From: Pseudomonadota bacterium
GTDB taxonomy: Bacteria; Pseudomonadota; Alphaproteobacteria; Acetobacterales; Acetobacteraceae
Assembly: GCA_019351895.1 (NCBI GenBank)
Contig: JABBOH010000025.1
Location: forward strand, 1-64,000
Direction of reading: 5' to 3'
DNA length: 64,000 nt
Position 1 is the stretch's first letter. Each line of letters opens with the position of its first letter. The translations under genes were made by a program, and so were the position numbers. A model generated the notes under the pieces. The model ran no database searches. It saw nothing but the letters and a program-made list of their open reading frames with translations, and had not been told where the DNA came from. This document shows, in pieces, positions 52,806-64,000 of this stretch.

Positions 52806-53770
52806 GCGGCGGCGCGCCCTTCCTGTTGCAGCAAGTCCCAGGCGGCCTCGGCGGCGGCCGCGACCGTCAGCCCCGCCATCGGCGCGGCGCCCGCTGGACC
52901 GGGGGCGACGACCGTGCCGGCGCGGCGGCCGGACGGCGCATATTCGTCCACCGGGGAGGGGCCGAACAGCCCCAGCGTCGGCGCGCCGGCGGCGGCGGCG
53001 AGATGCATGAGCCCGGAATCGTTGCCGACGAACAGATCGAGCCGCGCGAGGCAGGCGGCGGCCTCCGGCAGTGTCAGCAGCCCGGCGAGGTCGACCGCGC
53101 CGGGGAGTGCGGCGAGCACCGGCCGCGCCATCCCGGCCTCCGTGGGTCCGGGCCCCGCGAAGATCACCGGGCGCGCATCCGCCAGCCGCCGGTCGCGCAG
53201 CGTCTCGAACAAGGCGACGAAGCGCTCCGCCGGCCACACCTTGTCCGCCCAGTTGGCGGTCGGCCCAAGGCCGATGAGCGGCACGCCCTGCGGCAGCAGA
53301 GCCTGGGCGCGGGCGCGGTCGGCGGGCGCCGTCCAGGCGACGGGCAAGGGCGGGGGCGCGATCCCCATGCTGGTCGCGAGCTGGCCGAGGCGCGAGCCGG
53401 GTCGGCGCCCGCCCTTGAGGATGCGGCGGCTGCGGGCGTTGAGGAAGAAGGCGGTGCCGGAGCCGCGCACGTCGACCACGAGGTCCCAACGCTGGCGCAC
53501 GACCTGGCCCCAGAGCTTGAACCAGTGGCCGTCCCACTTCTGTTTGGGCATCAGGATCAGCCGTTCCAGCCGGGGCATGGCCGCGAAGACGCCCGCCGCC
53601 ACGGGCCCGCAGGCGACGGTGAAGCGAGCCGAGGGATGGCGCTCCAGCAGATGGTTCAGAATACCGGTGCTGATTACCGCATCGCCGATCCGCGTGGCCG
53701 TGATAAACAGAATGCGCGGCGGCTCGCGAGACCCATCGTTGGTTCGCGGCCGATGACCTATCTTAAACAT
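52802..53770 (-). CDS. Glycosyltransferase family 9 (heptosyltransferase-like)
   Basis: A 322-residue GT-B enzyme. ILFITATRIGDAVISTGILNHLL is the N-terminal GT9 motif, WDLVVDVRGSG follows, and the C-terminal DLFVGNDSGLMHLAAAAGAPTLGLFGP binds the nucleotide sugar. It adds a heptose or similar sugar to the LPS core. Its stop overlaps the amidohydrolase start. ATG at 53770; 43 bases separate it from the divergent ppx/gppA gene. Confidence 0.92.
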   Translation of the reverse strand: MFKIGHRPRTNDGSREPPRILFITATRIGDAVISTGILNHLLERHPSARFTVACGPVAAGVFAAMPRLERLILMPKQKWDGHWFKLWGQVVRQRWDLVVDVRGSGTAFFLNARSRRILKGGRRPGSRLGQLATSMGIAPPPLPVAWTAPADRARAQALLPQGVPLIGLGPTANWADKVWPAERFVALFETLRDRRLADARPVIFAGPGPTEAGMARPVLAALPGAVDLAGLLTLPEAAACLARLDLFVGNDSGLMHLAAAAGAPTLGLFGPSPVDEYAPSGRRAGTVVAPGPAGAAPMAGLTVAAAAEAAWDLLQQEGRAAA

Positions 53771-53813
53771 TTGACACTTGTAGAACCTCTAACCACCCGG
53801 CGACTATGAACGT

Positions 53814-54905
53814 ATGGACATGAGCATCTCCACGCCCTGTGCGACCGGTGATGCATCACCCGCCTTCGAACGGAAGGGGGTGGCGCCGATTTTCGGCGCG
53901 ATCGACCTCGGCACCAACAATTGCCGTCTCATGCTCGGCGTTCCCAGCAGCAACGGCTTCCGCGTCATCGAAAGCTTCAGCCGCTCTGTCGGCCTCGGTG
54001 AAGGATTGGCCGAGACAGGTCAACTGGCCGAGCCCGCGATGGATCGCGCCATGGACGCGCTCAAGTCCTGCGCCACGCGCATCTCGCGCTACCGCCTGAC
54101 CGGCCTCTCGGCCGTCGCGACCGAGGCCTGTCGCCGCGCGGCCAACGGCGCCGCCTTCCTGGACCGCGTGCGCCAGCAGACGGGCCTCGAGATCCGCATC
54201 ATCTCCGGGCGCGAGGAGGCCGAGTTGACCCTCGAAAGCTGCTCGCCCCTGTTGCGCGGCGCTGGCAGCCGGGCGCTCGTCTTCGACATCGGCGGCGGCT
54301 CGACGGAACTCGCCTGGGTGCGGCTGTGCAGCGGCACGCCCACCCTCATCAGCTTCCTCTCGCTCCCCTTCGGCGTCATGACGCTCGGCGCCTGCACCCA
54401 CCATTCCTGCTTCACCGAGGAAGGGTTCGACGCGATGGTCGAAACCGTCGAGGAGCGGCTTTGGGAGTTCGAGGACATCCACCGCATCGGCCGCGAGATC
54501 AACCGCTGCGGCGTCCGTCTGCTCGGCACCAGCGGCACGATCACGACGGTCGCGAGCGTGGCGCTGAAGCTGCCGCGCTACCGCCGTCCTCTGGTCGACG
54601 GCATTCTGCTGCCGGGCGAGGAGGCGGATGCCGCCGTCGAGACGTTGCGCGCCATGGGGCGGACGGGCCTCGCGGCCCATCCCTGCATCGGCGAGGACCG
54701 CGCCGATCTCGTGCTGCCCGGCTGCGCCATCTTCGCCGCGATCCGCTCGGTCTGGCCGACCGCCGAGGTGGGCGTCGCCGATCGCGGCTTGCGCGAGGGC
54801 ATGCTCCTGCGCCAGATCCGCGGCGGCGGCGGACGGCGGCGCGAACAGCGCCGCCACCTGGGTGCGCGGCCGCTGGCCTCCGCGGCCGCATCGCCCGCCG
54901 GCTGA
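53814..54905 (+). CDS. Exopolyphosphatase / guanosine pentaphosphatase (Ppx/GppA) family
   Basis: A 363-residue ASKHA-fold phosphatase. FGAIDLGTNNCRLMLG is the N-terminal phosphate loop, LEIRIISGREEAELTLE holds the catalytic Glu region, and ALVFDIGGGSTELAWV and LLGTSGTITTVASV are further conserved blocks. Length is short, so it lacks the C-terminal HD-like part. It cleaves polyphosphate or pppGpp. A basic tail ends the protein. rlmE follows after 17 bases. Confidence 0.92.
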   Translation: MDMSISTPCATGDASPAFERKGVAPIFGAIDLGTNNCRLMLGVPSSNGFRVIESFSRSVGLGEGLAETGQLAEPAMDRAMDALKSCATRISRYRLTGLSAVATEACRRAANGAAFLDRVRQQTGLEIRIISGREEAELTLESCSPLLRGAGSRALVFDIGGGSTELAWVRLCSGTPTLISFLSLPFGVMTLGACTHHSCFTEEGFDAMVETVEERLWEFEDIHRIGREINRCGVRLLGTSGTITTVASVALKLPRYRRPLVDGILLPGEEADAAVETLRAMGRTGLAAHPCIGEDRADLVLPGCAIFAAIRSVWPTAEVGVADRGLREGMLLRQIRGGGGRRREQRRHLGARPLASAAASPAG

Positions 54906-54922
54906 AAACAAGGCGCTTCATC

Positions 54923-55603
54923 ATGGATAAGGGCAGTCCCGACCCCGGCCGCGGCTCCGGGCGGAGCCTCACGGTCAAGCTGAAGAAGACAGCCGGGCGG
55001 AGCGTCGCCTCGCAGCGCTGGCTGACGCGCCAGCTCAACGATCCCTATGTCGCGGCGGCGCAGAAGCAGGGCTGGCGCTCGCGCGCTGCGTTCAAGCTCA
55101 TCGAGATCGACGACCGCTTCCACGTCATCCGCAAGGGCATGCGCGTGCTCGACCTCGGCGCGGCACCGGGCGGCTGGACGCAGGTCGCGCTCAATCGGGG
55201 TGCCGGAACGGTCGTGGGCATCGACCTGCTGGCCATCGAGCCGATCCCGGGCGCCGAACTCATCAAGGGCGATGCGACGGACCCCGAGGCCCAGGCGCGC
55301 ATCCTGGCGCTGCTTGGCGGCGCGCCCGACCTCGTGTTGTCGGACATGGCGCCGAACACCTCCGGCCATGCGGCGACCGACCATATCCGCATCGTGGCGC
55401 TGGCCGAGATGGCGCTCGACCTCGCCTTCGCCTTCCTGCCGCCGGGCGGCAGCTTCGTCGCCAAGCTATTCCAGGGGGGCGCCGATAAGCACCTGCTGGA
55501 CCCGATGAAGAAGCGCTTCGCCATGGTGCGCCACGCGAAGCCGCCCGCGAGCCGCAAGGAATCCAGCGAACTCTACGTGATCGCGACCGGCTTCCGCGGC
55601 TGA
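54923..55603 (+). CDS. rlmE: 23S rRNA (uridine-2'-O)-methyltransferase RlmE
   Basis: A 226-residue FtsJ-type enzyme methylating U2552 of 23S rRNA (E. coli numbering). RSRAAFKLIEIDDRF, MRVLDLGAAPGGWTQVA (SAM site) and VLSDMAPNTSGH are hallmarks, with the catalytic K-D-K-E residues (Lys in AFKL, Asp in SDMAP, Lys in VAKLF, Glu in SSELY). Start ATG at 54923, 17 bases after the Ppx/GppA gene. Confidence 0.96.
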   Translation: MDKGSPDPGRGSGRSLTVKLKKTAGRSVASQRWLTRQLNDPYVAAAQKQGWRSRAAFKLIEIDDRFHVIRKGMRVLDLGAAPGGWTQVALNRGAGTVVGIDLLAIEPIPGAELIKGDATDPEAQARILALLGGAPDLVLSDMAPNTSGHAATDHIRIVALAEMALDLAFAFLPPGGSFVAKLFQGGADKHLLDPMKKRFAMVRHAKPPASRKESSELYVIATGFRG

Positions 55604-55612
55604 GGCCGGGGA

Positions 55613-57112
55613 TCAGCCCTCGGGGCGCGGCCCCTCGTCCAGCACCAGATTGACGGCAGCACCCCGCCCGCCGGGGACCGCGATGATGGGCGCCGGGACG
55701 GCGGCGAGGGCGCGCCTGTGCAGACGCTCGGCGACGACGAAGGCGAGCGCCACGGCTGCGACCCCGAAGAGGACCGAGCCGAGGGCCTGCCCGATCACCA
55801 CGCCCTCGGGGCCGAAGCGCGCGCCGAGATAGACGAAGGGGATGGTGCCGAGCGTCGCCCGCCCCCAGTTCAGCAGCGTGGCGTAGCCGGGGAAGCCGAG
55901 GTTGTTGAAGGCGGCGTTCGCGACGAAGAGGCCGCCGGCGAAAATCATGCTGCCGGCGATCCAGGTGCAGAACAGATGCAGCAGCAGGGCGCTGACGCCC
56001 TGGGACGAGAAGGCGAGCGCCAGCAGGTTCTGGACCCCAGCCAGCACGACCCAGGCCGCCGCGACCGCCACCACCATGAAGATGAGGCTGGCGCGCAGCG
56101 TCTCTCGCACCCGGTCCGTGCGTCCCGCGCCGAGGTTCTGCGCCATTATGGGACCGACCGCGCCGCTCAGCGCGAAGATCACCCCGAAGGCGACCGGCGT
56201 GATGCGGTCGATAGTCGCCTGTCCGGCGACGGCGGCGACCCCGAAGCCCGCCATGGTGTGGGTGACGAAGGCGCTGCCCACCGGGGTCGCGAGGTTGGTC
56301 AGGATCGCCGGGGTCGCCACCCGCCCGACCTGACGCAGATCGGCCATCGCGCGGCGGGGCTCGGGCCGCCCGAGCAGCCCCTGTTGCCAGACGAAGCGCA
56401 GTCCGAGGCCCGCGAGCAGCACGCGCGACAGCACCGTGCTGATGGCGGCCCCCTCCAGCCGCAGATGCAGGGTGAAGATGAAGATCGGGTCCATGCCGGC
56501 GACCGCGATCGCCGCGAAAAGGGTCACGTTCATCGCGCGCCGGGCCGCACCCGCCGAGCGCAGCAACGCGGCGCAGCACATGCCGAGCGCCATCAGCGGC
56601 AGCGAGGGCGAGGTGATGAGCAGATACATCGCGGCCAGCGCGCGGGTGTCGCCCTTTGCCTGCAGCAGGCCGAGCAGCGGCTCCCGCGCGGCGGCGGTCG
56701 CAATCCCGAGGACGAGCGTGATGGCGGCCATTGCGATCAGGCTGGTGGTGCCGATGCGCTGGGCGGCGCCGGGCGTCTGGCTGCCGATGGCGGCCGAGAC
56801 CGCGGCGCCCACGCCGATGGTGAGGCCGATCGCGATCGAGATCTGGAAGAACCCGACCGCCCCCGCGAAGCCGACCGCCGCCGCGATGGGCTTCTCGCCG
56901 AGGCGGGAGATGTAGAAGAAGTTCAACAGGTCGACGGCGAAGACGGCGACGAGGCCGATGGCCCCGGTCAGCGCCATGACCGTGACGTGGCGCATGATCG
57001 AGCCGGTCAGGAAGCGGGCGGGGGGCGATCCGGGCCGCGCCGCGCCGGGCCTTCCCGCGCCGGGCATCGCAGCGCCGGGCATCGCAGCGCGAGGCCTCGG
57101 GGTGACGGGCAT
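55613..57112 (-). CDS. MATE-family multidrug/cation efflux transporter
   Basis: A 499-residue membrane protein with 12 helices. The N-half opens IMRHVTVMALTGAIGLVAVFAVDLLNFFYISRLGEKPIAA, and the second half has VGRVATPAILTNLATPVGSAFV and GPIMAQNLGAGRTDRVRETLR, both typical of DinF/MATE antiporters. The first 35 residues are a Met-Pro-Gly-Ala repeat encoded by a 15-base DNA repeat, so the true start may be further in. It exports cationic compounds using ion gradients. Start ATG 57112. Confidence 0.9.
   Translation of the reverse strand: MPVTPRPRAAMPGAAMPGAGRPGAARPGSPPARFLTGSIMRHVTVMALTGAIGLVAVFAVDLLNFFYISRLGEKPIAAAVGFAGAVGFFQISIAIGLTIGVGAAVSAAIGSQTPGAAQRIGTTSLIAMAAITLVLGIATAAAREPLLGLLQAKGDTRALAAMYLLITSPSLPLMALGMCCAALLRSAGAARRAMNVTLFAAIAVAGMDPIFIFTLHLRLEGAAISTVLSRVLLAGLGLRFVWQQGLLGRPEPRRAMADLRQVGRVATPAILTNLATPVGSAFVTHTMAGFGVAAVAGQATIDRITPVAFGVIFALSGAVGPIMAQNLGAGRTDRVRETLRASLIFMVVAVAAAWVVLAGVQNLLALAFSSQGVSALLLHLFCTWIAGSMIFAGGLFVANAAFNNLGFPGYATLLNWGRATLGTIPFVYLGARFGPEGVVIGQALGSVLFGVAAVALAFVVAERLHRRALAAVPAPIIAVPGGRGAAVNLVLDEGPRPEG
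57042..57086 (-). repeat. 15-base tandem repeat at the start of the MATE gene
   Basis: Two exact copies of GCGCCGGGCATCGCA (57057-57071 and 57072-57086) follow a degenerate one (57042-57056). On the minus strand they encode AMPGA-type repeats at the protein N-terminus. Confidence 0.6.
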
Positions 57113-57159
57113 GGGGCCTCTGTCCTGGTCAGTCGGTTGGGGGGACGCGCCGCCTGTCT

Positions 57160-57768
57160 CTACGCGCCGTCATCATCCCAGACCAGCCGGGGGCCGGGCC
57201 GTGGTGCCACCGTCACGCGCTCGTAGAGTGCTGCGAGGCCGAGCGACAGGCCGAGGCCCGGCATCTCCAGGACGGCCTTGCGGTCCGCCGCGATCGTGCT
57301 GCGCCAGACCCGGGCGTCATCGCGGGCCCAGAAACCGACCTCGATCTGACGCGGATCGATGATGACGATATAGTTCAGCGCCGCGATCGCCTCGTGTTCC
57401 TCGAGCTTCACGAGACGATCCATATCCATCGTGGACTCCGACAGAACCTCGACGACGAGGCGTGGCCGGTCGGAAATCATGGCGTCTTCTTCGAAGGGCG
57501 GGTAGAGGACGCTGACATCCGGGCGGCGGATGTTGCCGCGGGCCGTGCGGATGCCGATGTCGTCGGTGAAGGCGTCGCAGGGATTGCCGGCGTGGCGGAG
57601 CTGCCGCCGGATCTCTCCATAAGCGTTCCCCGTCACCCGGTCGTGGCGCAGTTTCGCGCCCGTCACCGCCCTGGGCCGGCCATCGACCAACTCGAACAGC
57701 CGCTCCTGGCGCGTCTGCCAGGAGAGGAACTCCTCGATCGTCATCGCCCGTTCCGCCCGGTCGCTCAA
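57160..57768 (-). CDS. Uma2-family (DUF820) nuclease-like protein
   Basis: A 202-residue protein with the Uma2/PD-(D/E)XK-type fold: MTIEEFLSWQTRQERLFELVDG near the N-terminus, RRPDVSVLYPP with the Asp, PRLVVEVLSESTMDMD with the Glu-Val-Leu-Ser motif and YIVIIDPRQIEV. The start TTG 57768 is supported by GGAGG 5 bases upstream; ATG 57744 or 57846 are alternatives. These proteins are usually lone genes in variable numbers, with unproven nuclease activity. It lies just downstream of the broken porin gene. Confidence 0.85.
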   Translation of the reverse strand: MSDRAERAMTIEEFLSWQTRQERLFELVDGRPRAVTGAKLRHDRVTGNAYGEIRRQLRHAGNPCDAFTDDIGIRTARGNIRRPDVSVLYPPFEEDAMISDRPRLVVEVLSESTMDMDRLVKLEEHEAIAALNYIVIIDPRQIEVGFWARDDARVWRSTIAADRKAVLEMPGLGLSLGLAALYERVTVAPRPGPRLVWDDDGA

Positions 57769-57832
57769 CCCCGCCTCCGCCACCGGCTTATCCGGCTCCG
57801 CCGTGACGATATCACAGGACAGCTCGCCGTCG

Positions 57833-61038
<3,206 letters not shown>

Positions 61039-61064
61039 ATCCTCTCACACCTTAGGTTCCCGCC

Positions 61065-62348
61065 TTGACCCCCAATGCCCGCCTTGCCGCCGCGATCGCC
61101 TTGTTGGAGGCGGTTGCCGCGGCCCCGCGCAAACCCGCCGATGCGGTCGCGAACGACTTCTTCCGTCAGCGGCGGTTCATTGGCAGCGGCGACCGGCGGG
61201 AGGTGTCGGATCAGGTCTGGTCGGTGCTGCGCCATCAGCGCCGCCTCTACTGGTGGATCGAGCGCGCGCAGGGGCAGCCCAGCCCGCGCCTCGCGGTCGC
61301 GGCGCTCGCCGTGCTGACCGGCCGGCCCGATGGCGACGTGGCCCGCATGTTCAACGGCGGCCGCTACGCGCCGGAGCCGCTGACCGAGGCGGAGGCCGAG
61401 ATTCTCCGCCGCCTCAACGACCATAACCTCGAGCATCCGGGGATGCCGGACGCCGTGCGGCTGGAAGTGCCGGACTGGATCATGCCGCTGCTGGTGGCGC
61501 GCTTCGGGCGCGACACGGACCGCGAGGTCGCGGCTATGCTGGCGCCCGCGCCGCTCGACCTCCGGGTCAATCTGCTGAAGGGCGACCGCACGGCGGCGCT
61601 GGCGGCCTTGGCGGCCGAGGGGATCGCGGCGGAGCCCACGGCGCTGAGCCCCTGGGGCTTGCGGATCGCCGGCCGCCGCCCGGTCGTGACCGGGGAGGCT
61701 TTCCGCTCGGGCCTCGTCGAGATCCAGGACGAGGGCAGCCAGATCGTGGCGCTGCTGGCTGATGCTCAGCCGGGCATGCGCATCCTCGACTACTGCGCGG
61801 GCGCGGGCGGCAAGACGCTGGCGATGGCCATGACGATGGAGAATCGCGGGCACATCCTGGCGGCCGATACCTCGGCCCATCGGCTGGAGGGCGCGGTGCG
61901 TAGGCTGCGGCGGGCAGGGGTGCACAACGTCGAGCAGCATCTGCTGGTGGCGGGCGACAAATGGGCGAAGCGGCGGCGCGAGACCTGCGACCGCGTGCTG
62001 GTCGACGCGCCCTGCACCGGCACCGGCACGTGGCGGCGGAACCCCGACGCGCGGCTGCGGCTCGCCGAGACCGACCTCTCCGAGCTTGTGGAAAAGCAGG
62101 CCGCGATCCTCCATGATGCCTCGCGCTTCCTGCGCGTGGGCGGGCGGCTGGTCTATGCGACCTGCTCGCTGCTGCGACCGGAGAACGAGGATCAGGTGGA
62201 CCGCTTCCTGGCCCAGCACGCTGGCTTCGCGCTCGCGGAGCAGATGCCTCCCGGGCTCGAGGGGATCGGCGAGGGCGGCATGGTGCGGCTGACCCCGGCG
62301 CGCCATGGCACCGACGGCTTTTTCGCGGCCGTTCTCGAACGGAGATGA
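61065..62348 (+). CDS. rsmB: RsmB/NOP-family rRNA (cytosine-5)-methyltransferase
   Basis: A 427-residue methyltransferase. The N-terminal NusB-like domain has DFFRQRRFIGSGDRREVSDQVWSVLRHQRRL. The catalytic part has ILDYCAGAGGKTLAMAM for SAM, the catalytic Cys in VDAPCTGTGTWRRNPD and the second Cys in YATCSLLRPENEDQV. It methylates a cytosine of 16S rRNA (C967 in E. coli), assuming RsmB function. The start is TTG at 61065, 26 bases after guaB. The GNAT gene overlaps its stop (ATGA). Confidence 0.9.
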   Translation: MTPNARLAAAIALLEAVAAAPRKPADAVANDFFRQRRFIGSGDRREVSDQVWSVLRHQRRLYWWIERAQGQPSPRLAVAALAVLTGRPDGDVARMFNGGRYAPEPLTEAEAEILRRLNDHNLEHPGMPDAVRLEVPDWIMPLLVARFGRDTDREVAAMLAPAPLDLRVNLLKGDRTAALAALAAEGIAAEPTALSPWGLRIAGRRPVVTGEAFRSGLVEIQDEGSQIVALLADAQPGMRILDYCAGAGGKTLAMAMTMENRGHILAADTSAHRLEGAVRRLRRAGVHNVEQHLLVAGDKWAKRRRETCDRVLVDAPCTGTGTWRRNPDARLRLAETDLSELVEKQAAILHDASRFLRVGGRLVYATCSLLRPENEDQVDRFLAQHAGFALAEQMPPGLEGIGEGGMVRLTPARHGTDGFFAAVLERR

Positions 62349-62878
62349 CGATGATCCGGCCCGCCCTTTCTTCGGACGGCGCCGCGATTGCCGCCGTGCA
62401 TGTGGCCGCCTGGCGCAGCGCCTATGCCGGCCTGCTGCCCGACTGGACGCTGACGGAGCTTTCCGCCCGGCGTCAGGAATCCTATTACAGCCGGGTGATC
62501 CGGATGCGCGGCATCGTCCATGTCGCGGAGCCCGCGGAGGAGGATGCGCCCCCTGTCGTGGGTTTCGTGACGGCCAGCCGCGACCCCGTGCGAGCGATCG
62601 CGGACGGTGAGATCGAGACGCTCTATGTGCTGGACGACTGGCGGGAGCAGGGCTTCGGCCGGGGGCTGATCCGGGCTGCCGCCCGCGATCTGGCGGCGCT
62701 CGGCTGCCGGAGCGCCTTCGTCTGGGTGCTGAGCGGCAATCCCAGCCGCTGGTTCTACGAGCGTCTCGGCGGCGTGCGGTCGGTGGAGGGCAGCGTCAGC
62801 GTCGGCGGACGCGCGCAGCCGCAGACGGCCTTCGTCTGGGACCCCATCGAGCGGCTGACCGAGCCGTTGGCCGACTAG
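62345..62878 (+). CDS. GNAT-family N-acetyltransferase
   Basis: A 177-residue protein of the GNAT fold. [30 protein letters not shown] is the usual N-terminus, [27 protein letters not shown] contains the acetyl-CoA loop (R-x-x-G-x-G/A: REQGFGRG), and WFYERLGG is a conserved C-terminal block. It overlaps the RsmB stop by 4 bases (ATGA) and is probably in the same transcript. The substrate is unknown. Confidence 0.9.
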   Translation: MTMIRPALSSDGAAIAAVHVAAWRSAYAGLLPDWTLTELSARRQESYYSRVIRMRGIVHVAEPAEEDAPPVVGFVTASRDPVRAIADGEIETLYVLDDWREQGFGRGLIRAAARDLAALGCRSAFVWVLSGNPSRWFYERLGGVRSVEGSVSVGGRAQPQTAFVWDPIERLTEPLAD

Positions 62879-62918
62879 AACGCCTTGCCTCGAACGGCGC
62901 CGTAGGACATATCGCGAC

Positions 62919-64000
62919 ATGGCACAGATCACCGCAGACCGCATCCTCATCCTCGATTTCGGCAGCCAGTTCACGCAGCTCATCGCGCGGCGCGTGCGGG
63001 AGAGCGGGGTCTATTGCGAGATCTGGCCCTTCAACACCGATCCGCAGAAGATCGCCGATTACGCGCCGCGCGGGATCATCCTATCCGGCGGTCCGGCGAG
63101 CGTGACCGAGGCGGTCTCGCCGCGCGTCCCCGAGGTGGTGTTCGAGATGGGCGTGCCGCTGCTCGGCATCTGCTACGGCCAGCAGGCCATGTGTGCGCAA
63201 CTCGGCGGCATGGTCGAGGGGCATGACCATCGCGAGTTCGGCCGCGCCTTCGTCGAGGTGCGGGAGACCTGCGCGCTCTTCGACGGCATCCCCGAGGGCT
63301 GGGGCGTCGGCGCCCGCGAACAGGTGTGGATGAGCCATGGCGACCGGGTGACGCGCCTGCCGGCGGGCTTCCGCCCGGTGGGGACCAGCGACGGCGCGCC
63401 CTTCGCCGTGATCGCCGATGACGAGCGACGTTTCTACGGGCTGCAGTTCCACCCCGAGGTGGTGCATACGCCGCACGGGGCCGCGATCCTCCGCAACTTC
63501 ACCCACAGCATTTCCGGTTGCGTCGGCGACTGGACGATGGCGGGTTTTCGCCAGACGCAGATCGAGGCGATCCGCCGCCAGGTCGGCGGTGGCCGCGTCA
63601 TCTGCGGGCTCTCGGGCGGCGTCGATTCCGCGGTCGCGGCGGCGCTCATCCACGAGGCGATCGGCGATCAGCTCACCTGCATCTTCGTCGATCATGGGCT
63701 GCTGCGGGAGCGTGAGGCGGAGGAGGTCGTGCGCGTCTTCCGCGACCGTTTCAACATCCGTCTCGTGCATCGCGATGCCTCCGACCTGTTCCTCGGCGAG
63801 CTTGAGGGCGTGGACGATCCCGAGTTGAAGCGGAAGACCATCGGGCGTCTGTTCATCGATGTCTTCGAGGAGGAGGCGGCAAAACTGGGCGGCGCGGATT
63901 TCCTGGCGCAAGGCACGCTCTACCCGGACGTGATCGAGAGCGTGAGCTTCACGGGCGGGCCGTCCGTCACGATCAAGTCGCACCACAATGTCGGCGGCCT
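62919..64000 (+). CDS. guaA: GMP synthase (glutamine-hydrolysing), 3' end outside window
   Basis: A frame from ATG 62919 runs past the window edge; 360 residues are visible. The glutaminase domain has [21 protein letters not shown], the nucleophile in [12 protein letters not shown] (Cys86-region) and [13 protein letters not shown]. The ATP-pyrophosphatase domain begins [23 protein letters not shown] (P-loop SGGVDS) and continues [16 protein letters not shown]. It aminates XMP made by GuaB to GMP. Start is 41 bases after the GNAT gene. Confidence 0.97.
   Translation, partial: MAQITADRILILDFGSQFTQLIARRVRESGVYCEIWPFNTDPQKIADYAPRGIILSGGPASVTEAVSPRVPEVVFEMGVPLLGICYGQQAMCAQLGGMVEGHDHREFGRAFVEVRETCALFDGIPEGWGVGAREQVWMSHGDRVTRLPAGFRPVGTSDGAPFAVIADDERRFYGLQFHPEVVHTPHGAAILRNFTHSISGCVGDWTMAGFRQTQIEAIRRQVGGGRVICGLSGGVDSAVAAALIHEAIGDQLTCIFVDHGLLREREAEEVVRVFRDRFNIRLVHRDASDLFLGELEGVDDPELKRKTIGRLFIDVFEEEAAKLGGADFLAQGTLYPDVIESVSFTGGPSVTIKSHHNVGG

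Overview
The window is 64 kb of high-GC bacterial chromosome. It encodes 62 protein genes or gene remnants and one tRNA gene. The gene content (guaB-rsmB-guaA order, a BamB lipoprotein next to a YfgM-like protein, an ECF sigma/RskA-type anti-sigma pair, a SPASM-like radical SAM operon, an OprB porin, PQQ-type beta-propellers, a NitT/TauT-type ABC transporter) points to an alphaproteobacterium, most likely Rhodospirillales/Acetobacteraceae. That placement is an inference from protein style and gene order, not from a marker tree. There are no phage, integrase, IS or CRISPR signatures. Most of the window is core chromosome, with small accessory or decaying islands at about 26.9-38.4 kb and 57.1-59.3 kb.

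Layout. 1-6.1 kb: a GGDEF/EAL protein cut by the window edge, a methyltransferase, an XRE regulator, a fatty acid desaturase, and a compact ParA-CopD-PhnD operon. 6.3-10.9 kb: gshB, a PlsC-type acyltransferase, an MscS channel and a sugar porter ending at a strong terminator. 11.0-14.2 kb: an HpaB-type monooxygenase with a Rid-family partner, facing an ECF sigma/anti-sigma pair. 14.4-22.4 kb, minus strand: cobQ, parC, recO, moaB, a Slt-type lytic transglycosylase and a family-4 uracil-DNA glycosylase. 22.6-29.5 kb: a TPR lipoprotein, ispE, tRNA-Gln(UUG), a PQQ-propeller protein, a small RMF-like protein and a hybrid histidine kinase.

29.6-38.4 kb: two unusual regulatory-looking proteins (HTH + low complexity; MucR-like N-terminus + pentapeptide repeats), a decayed molybdopterin oxidoreductase gene, a tightly coupled four-gene operon (DUF2064/TIGR04282 transferase, GT87-like membrane transferase, SPASM-like radical SAM protein, GT2), then a divergent MarR/alpha-beta hydrolase pair and a small membrane protein. 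38.4-44.2 kb: a NitT/TauT-type ABC importer, rpe, a Tat-exported beta-carbonic anhydrase and a FUSC protein. 44.3-51.3 kb: a bestrophin, bamB, a YfgM-like protein, glutathione peroxidase, an HSL-type esterase, a GST and a class III aminotransferase. 51.5-57.1 kb: a dihydroorotase-like amidohydrolase coupled to a GT9, Ppx/GppA, rlmE and a MATE exporter. 57.2-64 kb: a Uma2 protein, a frameshifted OprB porin, a highly base-paired guaB leader, guaB, rsmB, a GNAT and guaA (cut by the window edge).

The strongest leads for new biology are the predicted multi-stem element directly upstream of guaB (59323-59487) and the four-gene transferase/radical SAM operon (32168-35989). Next come the MucR-like/HTH pair (29616-31094) and the ParA-CopD-PhnD operon (4241-6131). 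Several genes show lost or replaced key residues: GGDEF, Rid arginine, UDG cysteines, a hydrolase nucleophile and an HGGG motif. Two are clearly broken: the molybdopterin oxidoreductase and OprB.
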